Below are positions 16,301-24,300 of a DNA stretch of 64,000 bases, piece after piece (within the stretch, counting starts at the first letter, position 1; each line of letters opens with the position of its first letter). Source of the stretch: Sungkyunkwania multivorans. Lineage in GTDB: Bacteria; Bacteroidota; Bacteroidia; Flavobacteriales; Flavobacteriaceae. The translations under genes were made by a program, and so were the position numbers. The notes beneath the pieces were generated by a model, which was not told the origin of the DNA, did no database searches, and worked only from the letters and a program-made list of their open reading frames with translations. The stretch spans positions 620,001 through 684,000 of the forward strand of contig NZ_JBHTJH010000004.1 in assembly GCF_042675645.1 (NCBI RefSeq), given 5' to 3'.

Positions 16301-17880
16301 AGCGGCTGATTCACTTCGGCATTTCCACGTTTGGGGGGCATGGCCTTGTTAGGATTCACACTTTGAGGTGCGGTTCCCACCGGAGCTTCTGGTAGTGGAG
16401 TGGTTTCGCGCTCTGGAATGGCATCTACATTTGGTTCTTGTGCAGTTGTTTGCTCTATAGGTCCAGCAGCAGCTGTTTGTTCATTTTGAACATCTTGAGT
16501 AGCGGCTGTATTTACTTCATCAATATTGTTGTTTTCGTCAAATTTGGTAGCCTCATCTTGGTTTTCTGGTAGTTGCATCCCTTTGATGCGCTCCATTAAT
16601 TTTGCCTTAAAGGCTTCCGCATCAAATTCGCCAGCCTCGGTTGCATCCATCGTATCTACCTGATCCGCTTGAGCCATACTAGAACGTTCATTGGCTGGTG
16701 AGGCAGCAGCACTTTGCGCGGCACCAGCAGATGCTTGAGGTGTTTCGTGGCCTTGTTGTGATTTTGCGGTAGCGTCAACTCTACCTTCTAATTTTTTAAA
16801 GTTTGGATCTTCCTTAGGATTTCGTGGTGTTGTAGGTTCGACCTTACCGCCGCCTTTGCCAGCTCCTCCTTTACCAGAAACATCGCCCCCTTCTTCGACG
16901 ACTCCTTCCTCACCAACTCCTTCTTTGGCATTAGGCTCGGCTGTCTCTTCAGAAGCTGTATCGACTTCTTCGGTCACTTCCCCTTCGGGCAATACCCCTT
17001 CTTTTTGGGTAGCAACTTCGTTATTTTCTTCAGCATTTGGTCCAGCCATATTTTTATTGGACTCCTCAGTTTGTTCTTCTTTTCCTGCTGCGGGGGAAGA
17101 GGCCCCTTGTTGGATGGTATGTGTTAGCTCATGGGCAACAAGGGTTTGCCCTTCTTTAGTGGCTGGATTAAATTTCCCTGCTCCAAAGAAGATATCGTTC
17201 TTGTTGGTAAATGCTTGGGCTCCCAAATCCTTGTTCATCGATGCAGACTCAGAATCCGTGTGTACTTTGACATTGCTGAAATCGGCACCAAAGCCATCTT
17301 CCATCTGAGTTTTTAGGGGACCTGGCAGTGGACTTCCGTTGCCGCGTTGATCATTGATGCGTTTGCCCATGTTGGCCTTGGGAATCGTTTTTGGAGCAGC
17401 AGACTTTGCTTGAATTTCTTCCTCTTCCTGCTTCTGTACTGATTCTTCCTCTTCCTGTTTCTGAATGAAGGCCTGCACCGCTTCCTCCTCATCTTTCGCT
17501 TGCACTTCCTCCTCTTCTTGTTTCTGCAACATCGGCTGTGTCGTCTCTTCCTCTTCCTGTTTTTGGATCTTTGGCTGTGCCGTTTCTTCCTCGACTTCTT
17601 GAAGCTGAACGACGGGCGTAATGCTTTCTGCTATGGGTTTTTCCTGAACCGTTTCTTCCTCGGCCTGTTTTTGCACTGGGACGACTGTTGGACTGAAGAA
17701 TGAGTTGGGTTGGTGTGTCTTATTGACCACCTTTTCAGCAACATTGTCGGCCTCGACCTCATATTGATCCCCGCGTTGCCCCATTTTTAACTTCGCTTGG
17801 ACTCCCACAAAATCATCATTGCCCTGTTTTGCGAAGACAGGGTTAAGCGTTTGACTTGATTTTCTGGAAAATGCTTTCAC
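13339..17880 (-). CDS. eCIS cargo: DUF4157 leader, hydrophobic module, His-nuclease-like C-terminus
   Basis: The protein is 1513 aa. It opens with the leader motif MGQRGDQYEVEADNVAE, then a Glu/Gln tract (80-160), then the DUF4157 core (about 178-257) ending AHELTHTIQQG. A long disordered Glu/Ala/Pro region (260-560) and a coiled, charged region (560-830) follow. Residues 860-1133 form a hydrophobic helical module homologous to that of the ART cargo, ending in a very basic KKIRKRIDRAINKLIKKARK stretch. The AT-rich C-terminus contains WIQFHLINDHFNGQGQPNNL followed by PTPNSVNKAYQKFENKVH. This resembles the H-N-N core of DNA/RNA non-specific (beta-beta-alpha metal) endonucleases in polymorphic toxins. 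The nuclease call is by motif only. The overlapping SUKH gene downstream supports a toxin role. Confidence 0.75.
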   Translation of the reverse strand: MKAFSRKSSQTLNPVFAKQGNDDFVGVQAKLKMGQRGDQYEVEADNVAEKVVNKTHQPNSFFSPTVVPVQKQAEEETVQEKPIAESITPVVQLQEVEEETAQPKIQKQEEEETTQPMLQKQEEEEVQAKDEEEAVQAFIQKQEEEESVQKQEEEEIQAKSAAPKTIPKANMGKRINDQRGNGSPLPGPLKTQMEDGFGADFSNVKVHTDSESASMNKDLGAQAFTNKNDIFFGAGKFNPATKEGQTLVAHELTHTIQQGASSPAAGKEEQTEESNKNMAGPNAEENNEVATQKEGVLPEGEVTEEVDTASEETAEPNAKEGVGEEGVVEEGGDVSGKGGAGKGGGKVEPTTPRNPKEDPNFKKLEGRVDATAKSQQGHETPQASAGAAQSAAASPANERSSMAQADQVDTMDATEAGEFDAEAFKAKLMERIKGMQLPENQDEATKFDENNNIDEVNTAATQDVQNEQTAAAGPIEQTTAQEPNVDAIPERETTPLPEAPVGTAPQSVNPNKAMPPKRGNAEVNQPLQDNMSEVDQEMASNNVTDEQLEKSNEPTFKQGLEAKDKAKENTENAPAQLRKKEQGILQNAKAGAENKGQVGLNGMHQERGKILNQVNVDQGKTGKTDTSERTRIASEINKIYEKSKVDVEKILSDLDANVKALFTAGTIIAKLKFEQHVDRKMTAYKDRRYSGLIGKGRWIKDKFAGMPDEVNDFFVTGRQVYIDYMDKVITKVSQLVAEKLTAAKARVASGKKEVQNYVAELPENLQNIGKDAAEKINDKFDQLEDSVNSKQDELIDSLAEQYMEGLNAVDARIEEMKAANRGLIDAALGFINGIIDTIKKLKELINSLLAAIANVIDVIMEDPIGFAKTLFSGIGKGIDMFMANIQKHVLGGFVTWLTGAMGPVGITIPDNLFSLEGIFSLVMQVLGLSWDYMRKKAVKLMGEPVVKAMEVGFEMFQIIRTKGVLGMWEYIKESFTDLKETIIESIKQMLITQVLEAGIKWLLSLLIPGAGFIKAIMAIKDLIVFFVESAIMLIPSLIEAIKALAAGNVSGVAKAVEKGLARLVPLVIGLFAKLLGLGGLVKKVQKIIKKIRKRIDRAINKLIKKARKAFKKLVKKGKAKVKGAAAKIFSWWKHRKKFKDKNNNEHTLFFQGTGKKSTLMMKSVKKQVKKHINEHKKDPATRAKALAAEDTYNRFLQAKALAVKGGSTPAADKTRADNLLALVNELSLKLRELPGDFVPADYPTAADIVFSSNGNKPSNVKSHYLTDAVPYGSPPGSGAGVTGWQDVQGFGLTGQGPDDPWIQFHLINDHFNGQGQPNNLVPTPNSVNKAYQKFENKVHALIFKSEARGTNSNAPNDKNVVWMHVKVVYYKGDANAFAKEIQAKAGIYHYKPKGGKANLKQKWILDSKPVFTSNLEVPNPKLMAAGVNLGKSGQQHIKTFFDEKGITYSNSFINEIVNNRPYSGKADFSEKLKNALFNRKIDDNTSNATEDQIRIKANNILRYFDNKLDVKRK
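17400..17680 (-). repeat. Glu/Gln-rich repeat tract in the nuclease-like cargo leader
   Basis: The tract consists of tandem units encoding QKQEEEE and variants, visible on the plus strand as recurring ttcctcttcctgtttctg. It is the shortest of the three such tracts and separates the leader motif from the DUF4157 core. Confidence 0.7.
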
Positions 17881-17921
17881 GAAGGCTTTATTTTAATAGG
17901 GTTAGTGACATTTGAATACGG

Positions 17922-19505
17922 CTAGAATTTTATGGTTATAAACAAGGTTGCATGATCACTGCTATCTGTTATGCTCGTGGACACGTTGTGTGGCCTGCCC
18001 GGCCCGTCGTGAAAATTGGCGTTAGACTTTCTCTCTTTAAGATAATCGGCAAGTCGCTGAGACCTATCTAACTTTTCTTCTAGTCTGGCTTCGCAAGAAC
18101 CAAGGCCGAGATAGCCTGAATCGATTTTGTTCGGTAAGCTGTTTACATCCTGTTGGTATTTCACCAAATATTTCTTGAAGAGGTTGTAATCATCTGTTGC
18201 GTGCTCCATTTCTGCTTTGAGATCGTCGGCTCTAAGCTTAAGATTGGAAGGGTCTCCTTTGATGACCACTTTGATCATAGCTGGAGCATCGGGGTGGATG
18301 TGCGACCCCAAGGCACCATCAAACATGGCTGCCGCGGCTCCTTTAGACATCGTTTTTTCCCAAGGATCAGGTTTTAAGATTCGTACTTTATTGTATGTTG
18401 CAAGCTTCAGGTCTTTATTCAATAGATAGCATTGTCCCCCGAGCTTGGTGTAGGTAGGTAATGGGAATAATAGGTTTTTGACATTATTGAATCCACCTTG
18501 TTTGAAAAAATTCTTAAGGCCATGACCATTGATGAAAAATTCGGTATGGCCAATGGCCGTTGTTTTTCCAGCAGGCGCTGTGGACGAATCTAGAGGATCG
18601 ATATCCTGTTTTATCACAGCTCCTTTATAGGTTGGCTTTTTTTGTATCTTTTTCTGGACCATCCCTTTCTGTTGAATGGTATGTGTCAATTCATGAGCCA
18701 ATAGGTGTTTTCCATCTTTGGAAGCAGGATCATATTTCCCTTTGTTGAAATAGATATCGTTTCCATGCGTAAAAGCTTGTGCGCCCATTTTTTTACTCAT
18801 TTGCGCCGCTTCACTATCTGTATGAATCCTTACATGACTGAAGTCGGCGCCAAATCCCTGTTCCATTTGTGTTTTGACAGCCTTGTCCATTTTAGAACCA
18901 CTGCCTTTTTTCGAACTTAAACGACTTTCGATAGATGGGCGATTGATTTTGCTGCCGGTAGTTTTTGCTTGGACCGATTCTTCTTCTTCCTGCTTTTGTA
19001 CGTCCTCCTCTTCTTGTTTCTGTACTTCCTCATCCTCTTGTTTCTGAACAGGTTCTTCTTCCTCCATTTTCCGAACAGCCCCCTCTTTCTCGCAGTCTTT
19101 GCATTTGGCCTGAACGGACTCTTCTTCCTCTTGTTTCTGAACTTCCTCTTCTTCCTGTTTTTGCACAGGTTCTTCTTCCTCTTGCTTCTGCACAGGTTCT
19201 TCTTCTTCCATTCTTTGAATCTCTTTTGCCTGGGCTGGCTCTTCCTCCATCTCCTTTTTTTGGATGGGGGTGATATCGCTTGCTAGTGGTTTTTGCTGCA
19301 CTTCTTCTTCACCTTCCATTTTTTGAAGTACACCACTAGTATCGGGTGTATTATTCACCACGTTATCGGCCATATGATCGGCTTCTACTTCATATTTATC
19401 TCCAGGTTTTCCAACTTTCAGTTTTTTTTGGACGGTTGGTTTAATGAAGGGTTCGTTATCGGATTGCTGAAGTAGCTGTGGTTGTTTTGGTTGTCGTCTT
19501 TTCAT
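17922..19505 (-). CDS. eCIS cargo: small DUF4157 protein with unknown C-terminal domain
   Basis: The protein is 527 aa. The leader motif is VGKPGDKYEVEADHMADNVV. Residues 65-185 are a dense QKQEEEE tract containing a CKDCEKEG motif. The DUF4157 core lies at about 198-278 (GFGADFSHVRIHTDS, AFTHGNDIYFNKGKYD, AHELTHTIQQKG). Residues 290-527 form a domain I cannot name, with blocks HTEFFINGHGL, GALGSHIHPDAPAMIKVVIKG and EMEHATDDYNLFKKYLVKY. It lacks the hydrophobic helical module of the two larger cargo proteins, and no immunity-like gene follows. It is the first gene after the tape-measure gene (15 nt away). It may be a different kind of cargo or a structural or loading factor. Confidence 0.75.
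   Translation of the reverse strand: MKRRQPKQPQLLQQSDNEPFIKPTVQKKLKVGKPGDKYEVEADHMADNVVNNTPDTSGVLQKMEGEEEVQQKPLASDITPIQKKEMEEEPAQAKEIQRMEEEEPVQKQEEEEPVQKQEEEEVQKQEEEESVQAKCKDCEKEGAVRKMEEEEPVQKQEDEEVQKQEEEDVQKQEEEESVQAKTTGSKINRPSIESRLSSKKGSGSKMDKAVKTQMEQGFGADFSHVRIHTDSEAAQMSKKMGAQAFTHGNDIYFNKGKYDPASKDGKHLLAHELTHTIQQKGMVQKKIQKKPTYKGAVIKQDIDPLDSSTAPAGKTTAIGHTEFFINGHGLKNFFKQGGFNNVKNLLFPLPTYTKLGGQCYLLNKDLKLATYNKVRILKPDPWEKTMSKGAAAAMFDGALGSHIHPDAPAMIKVVIKGDPSNLKLRADDLKAEMEHATDDYNLFKKYLVKYQQDVNSLPNKIDSGYLGLGSCEARLEEKLDRSQRLADYLKERKSNANFHDGPGRPHNVSTSITDSSDHATLFITIKF
18960..19330 (-). repeat. Dense QKQEEEE-coding repeat tract in the small cargo gene
   Basis: About ten units encoding E-E-E-E-x-V-Q-K-Q run in tandem, split by one CxxC insertion. 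DNA identity between units is high (ttcttcctcttgtttctg on the plus strand), so the tract is prone to slippage and unit-number change. Confidence 0.75.
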
Positions 19506-19520
19506 CTTTTCATTATATGT

Positions 19521-21332
19521 TTACCAATCCACAAATATCAATTGGTCCTTCCATGGAAGTTTAAATAAGCTATGATTCCATGGTAGTTGGTTTAAAAGAA
19601 TATCCTGCGTCTTTCGTTCCATGATGATCTTGGGATTTTGATCCTTTAGTATCAATTTTCCTGGACGCTGTAAGAATTCATTCTGTAAAAGGTCTTTGGT
19701 AGAACTCTTCAATATTTGCCAATGCGATAACGTACTTGACAAGAGCTCATCAGCTTTCTGCTTCAAGTTATCGGGAAGCTCAATAAAGCGATCTATAGAG
19801 ATACTGACAGGGATATTGCAAAGGAACTTCTCCATGGCCATCAAATTTTCTGGTTCTTGCTCTTTTCCCGTAGCTACGTAATGCAAGAGGTGAATGGCCA
19901 AGACGGGATCGGTAAATTTTTTATCGGTCATTAACTCACAGTCCTCAAAAAAAGCGGAGAGAAACGGGTGGAGAAGGAGTAAGCCTGCATTATAGACATA
20001 ATACGTGCCTTTCTCAGTATGTAAAGGCGCATCTTGGAAGTCCCGCTCAGAGAAATCTGTGTCTTGATGCGATTGTGGCTCACTTTTTAAGCGCTCTTTG
20101 CCTTCTTGCTCAGAAGTTTCGGAAATATCTCGTGTGCCATTATCCTGAGTTGTTGGTGCGTGCCCCTTCTTCGTATTGGATGTAAGGAGCTCATCATCAT
20201 TGCTATTACTTGTGTTAAAAAGTACATCATTTTCAATCTCCTCTTTTTCTTGGACACTACCTTTTTCAGCTAAATATTTATCATCCCTAGGTTCAATTTC
20301 TTTGGAATCTCGTTCACGATCTTTTTCTTTAGAATGGTCTTCCTTAAGCGCATCAGATTTATCTTGGTTGATCACTGGCGCTTTTAGATCAGAAGCTGTA
20401 GGATGCTCTTCTTGTTGAATATTAGAGTCCTGAGTACTGGATGGATCTATTTTTGTCTTTTCAGCAATTGATCGTTTGCTGCGATCATCAAGAGAATTCT
20501 TATATGCTGAAAAATCAATTCCCAATTGCCTGGCAATTTGCTCATCTAGCATTTGAACGATATTTGTCTCATTCTCAGAAAGACCTTGGAGTCGAGTGCT
20601 AGCGTTCAGTTCACTAGAGAATAGGCTCTTGAAAGTATTGGTCTCGTCATTTTCCACCACTTGAAATACAGTTCTCCAGAGAGTCTTTCTTAATGCTGGT
20701 CTACCATATTCAAATTTTGCTACTTGCTCCTCGGGAAAAAGTTTTGCGAACAATTCTTTATCCTCTGATAGATATTTGAACAAGCTATAAACGTCCTTCT
20801 TCGAAAATTGATGGATCAATCTTTCAAAGGCCACCTTGCTTCTTAACGTTCGAATAATTCGACCTTTAGAAATGGTCGTTCTCGGTGCTTTGATCACATC
20901 TTCGATCAAATGTAAAACGCCGGTTTCCTCTGGTCGATACCAAGGTTCAATACCCGTTTCGAGAAAGTCAAGGAAGGAACGCAATTGACTTTCCTCCTTA
21001 CTCATACCTTTTATTCCTTCTTTGGTGTTATTCTGGTCAAATTGAGTAAGAACTTCTGTCAATTGCGTTTTGAATTGCTTAGCAATTGCTTCCCTGATCT
21101 GTGCTTTTGAAGCTATCTTTTCAAAATTGAGCTCCAGAGATAATTGGTCTAGCTGCAACACATGATAAGGCATTGACTCATTTGCCTCATCAATATGTTG
21201 CGCCAAGACTTTTAGGATCTCTTCTTTTAAGAATTGGTCTAAATGGTCTTTAAAGAACATCGCTCGTTCTCGATCGTTGGTTTCAACTTCAACAAACAGC
21301 TTATGGATGATATGTTTATCGCTAGTATCCAT
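19521..21332 (-). CDS. Contractile injection system tape measure family protein (Afp14-like)
   Basis: The protein is 603 aa. The N-terminus (HIIHKLFVEVETNDRERAMFFKDHL...VLQLDQLSLEL) fits the CIS_TMP family found in Afp/PVC clusters, whose members are thought to set particle length. Residues 285-430 are a charged, low-complexity linker. The C-terminal part (YYVYNAGLLLLHPFLSAFFEDC...LAIHLLHYVATGKE) is the second conserved block of the family. It lies 3 nt after the fibre-like gene and 15 nt before the first cargo gene, the usual Afp13-14 order. It is expected to act inside the assembling particle in the cytoplasm. Confidence 0.85.
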   Translation of the reverse strand: MDTSDKHIIHKLFVEVETNDRERAMFFKDHLDQFLKEEILKVLAQHIDEANESMPYHVLQLDQLSLELNFEKIASKAQIREAIAKQFKTQLTEVLTQFDQNNTKEGIKGMSKEESQLRSFLDFLETGIEPWYRPEETGVLHLIEDVIKAPRTTISKGRIIRTLRSKVAFERLIHQFSKKDVYSLFKYLSEDKELFAKLFPEEQVAKFEYGRPALRKTLWRTVFQVVENDETNTFKSLFSSELNASTRLQGLSENETNIVQMLDEQIARQLGIDFSAYKNSLDDRSKRSIAEKTKIDPSSTQDSNIQQEEHPTASDLKAPVINQDKSDALKEDHSKEKDRERDSKEIEPRDDKYLAEKGSVQEKEEIENDVLFNTSNSNDDELLTSNTKKGHAPTTQDNGTRDISETSEQEGKERLKSEPQSHQDTDFSERDFQDAPLHTEKGTYYVYNAGLLLLHPFLSAFFEDCELMTDKKFTDPVLAIHLLHYVATGKEQEPENLMAMEKFLCNIPVSISIDRFIELPDNLKQKADELLSSTLSHWQILKSSTKDLLQNEFLQRPGKLILKDQNPKIIMERKTQDILLNQLPWNHSLFKLPWKDQLIFVDW

Positions 21333-21335
21333 ACA

Positions 21336-24300
21336 CTATGGTAAAAGTGCGATGATCTCGTTGATCAAATTCTCCAAACTAGGAGATGGCAATCCAGCTT
21401 CGATACAAGCAGCTAGGAAAGCTTGGATCGATCTATCTGGATCGTAGTTCACACCACTTACTTGCGCTCTGGCCTGTAGATCTTTCAAGTGTGATTTAAG
21501 CGCTTCCAAAAAGTCGAAGAGTACTCCTCCGTCCGAAAGTTGTTCAATTAGGATATCATCGGACTGGCAATGTAGAATATTGATCAACAATCGTATTTGT
21601 GCCTCAAAATATTTGGCCGCTATAGCATATTCTCCTGAACTTGGTTCTTGCTGTAGCAAAATCATCGATGTCTGCTCAAATAACACTGCTAAGAACTCAG
21701 GGAGGTTGTCATTTAAGTTTCCTGTCATGAATTCGGTTTCTAGGCCTATCACATCATCATAGCGCTGTCTGGTTGGTAACGTAACCTCATTGGCCAAGAA
21801 AACTGTGATATCATCCTCTCTCACCAAATTTTCTCTATCAACTTTTATCTGGTCAAATCTCAATTCCTCGCAGGTGGCGGGTTCTTCAATGACCTGAATA
21901 TTAAAAGTGACCAGTTTTTCTATGGTTCGCGGTGATTCGCAAGGCGTACCAGAGATTTCTAAACGCACGGGGAATCGTATGATCCCTGCTGCTCCTGCTG
22001 GTATGCTGAACGGTATGGTGACCGACAGACCATTTCTAATTGCTTGGCTGCCATCAGGATTGGTTCGTACCCATCGGAAATTATAATGGTCATCTACACC
22101 ACTCGCTACTCCAGTTACGCTAAAAGTTCTTGTGATATTTGTACCGGCGTTCACAGTGGTATTAGCAGGAGGATCGAAATCCGCCCCAGGTGGTAATCTT
22201 CTTGCGGTTATCGAACGTGTAATGCCACCAGCAGTGATGTTTATTGGTTGATCGAACGTATTGAATCCGGTACTAAAGACGATCGTCGGTGCGCTCGGGT
22301 TGGTTCTATTAAAAACGATCCCTGGAGTTGTGGTACTTGGAAGCAATGTGTTAGGGACCACTGTATATCCTATCGAATTCACTTCGCCTAAACAAATTTC
22401 TGACTGATCGATAGTAAAGCTAAACGGTGTGATGCTAATAGTTACGGGTACTGCTGGTATCGCTACTGCTTCGCAGGGGCTACCGAGGACAGATGCCCTT
22501 ACTTGGAAGGTTCTAGAGTCTGAATCATCGAGATCAGTGGTCAACGCTAATCTTGGATCATGTGTTGTGGCACCTACCACAAGAACATCATCAACAAACC
22601 ATTGATATTCATAATTGCTCACCTCATCCTCGTTTATACCAGTGATGTTGAATTGCAAATTTGTTGTTCCTCCAGGGAAGACATTTCCAGGTTCGTCAAA
22701 AGTGATACCGATATCTTCAGGCTTTTTTCGAACTGTGATGGTTCGAATGACACCTTCTACTTCAAATGCTATCGCTTGGTTAAAATTGCTGAACGACTCT
22801 TCAAATCGAATCACGGGTGTGGCAATACCAGCACCGATGACCGTGATGCCGGTCGTTTCGGTCGTTGGAACCAGCGAAACAGGAGAAATGGTATAAGCTA
22901 CCTCGGTTTGCTCATCAAAACAGATCTCGCTTTCTGAAATTTCAAAAGTGATCTCTGTGATATCTATACGAATCTCGGTAACTACTCTTACCGGAGCGCA
23001 AATTCCTTCATCAACGGTGAGTACCACTTCAAAAGTAACAAAACCATCGGCCCCATCTGGAACAGTAAAATTGAATTCGGGTTCTGCGATTTCTGCCGTT
23101 GCCTCCCCCGAATTAAAGTTCCAGGCGTATGATATGTTGTCAGATGGATTTCTCAATCCACCTACCGAAAAGCTAAAGCTAACCTCTTGTCCGGGCAAGG
23201 CGGTAGCCGCTACAGGATCGGCGATGATAGTCGCGTTGACCGGTCTTTCTCTAAGGGTAAGCGTAGCTTCGACCATTTCACCATCGACCTCAAATTCGAT
23301 CGGTTGGTTGTAATGACCAAAGTCACTTTTGGTAATCACTACTGTGCTATCCTCTATGTCGATACCATTGATGGTCGGATCTGCCAGCGTTACCGTTTTA
23401 TTGGCAGGCGTCACCGTGAATTCTATGGTTTCGATACTGTTTTCTCCACTTGGATCGATACACAGCTCGTCTACAATTTCAAAACTTACATCCTGCTCCT
23501 CAAATGGGATGGCCGGGACCTCGATGGTATGTGTGCAGAATCCGTTGCTTACCTCGAGCGATGGGAATACCTCGTTGGTCTCCCCGATAGGCAAGTCATA
23601 TTCAAAAACGACCTGATCATTCGTATCGGGTGCGTTCTGCAAAGTTCGGCCGTCACCTAGATCCCATGTATAGGTCGTAATATCCTCTAGATGATCACTG
23701 CTTAATTGGAAGATGACCTGAGCTGTAGTCTTATCTTCATTATAATTGATGTCATCAATTGCAACTTGGACATCCGAAATCCTGAATACAGTGATATTGG
23801 CACTGGTTTCCTTTCCATTGACGGTAAAGGTGATCCTTTCTCCGTAGAGATTCTCATCGAGCAGGCTAGGGTCGAACTGAGGTTTACCGTCAGCGTCGAT
23901 AACGATGGCCGCTTGTGCCGCCGATGGTAATGCTTCTACAGTACCATCTTCAGGCGAAATGGTAAAAGGTATAGGCACTGGCTCGCCATCCAAGCACACT
24001 GTTTCTGGAATGCTTAAAAATACAGGAGGTTCTGGGATGATGAAGTTGATCGGCTCACAATCTGAACAACAGATATAAGGTAATGTAAAATCTGCGATCA
24101 CGGTATTTTTTTCTACGACATTGGTCTCTATGACCTCATTCTCTGGAAAGTAAAGTCTGTTCTTTCTTTTGATGGGACGTACAAAATCAAATCCAAAACC
24201 ATTCTTTTGATTGTCGTTCAAAGAGAAGTAATATGCATTCTTCGGTACTGAACGATCTTTAATAGTGATGCGAAGGCCTCTTCCTCTGATCATTTTAGCT

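Noticed and set aside
18965..19286. Long plus-strand frames rich in Leu/Pro or Phe/Leu over the cargo repeat tracts (also at 11695-12225 and 17500-17703)
   Set aside because: They are antisense to the QKQEEEE-coding tracts. The repeat DNA keeps all frames open, and the products are low-complexity with no family features.
18960..19330. Possible CRISPR-like or tandem DNA repeat array
   Set aside because: There is no repeat/spacer alternation. The units are codon-based and in frame with the DUF4157 protein.
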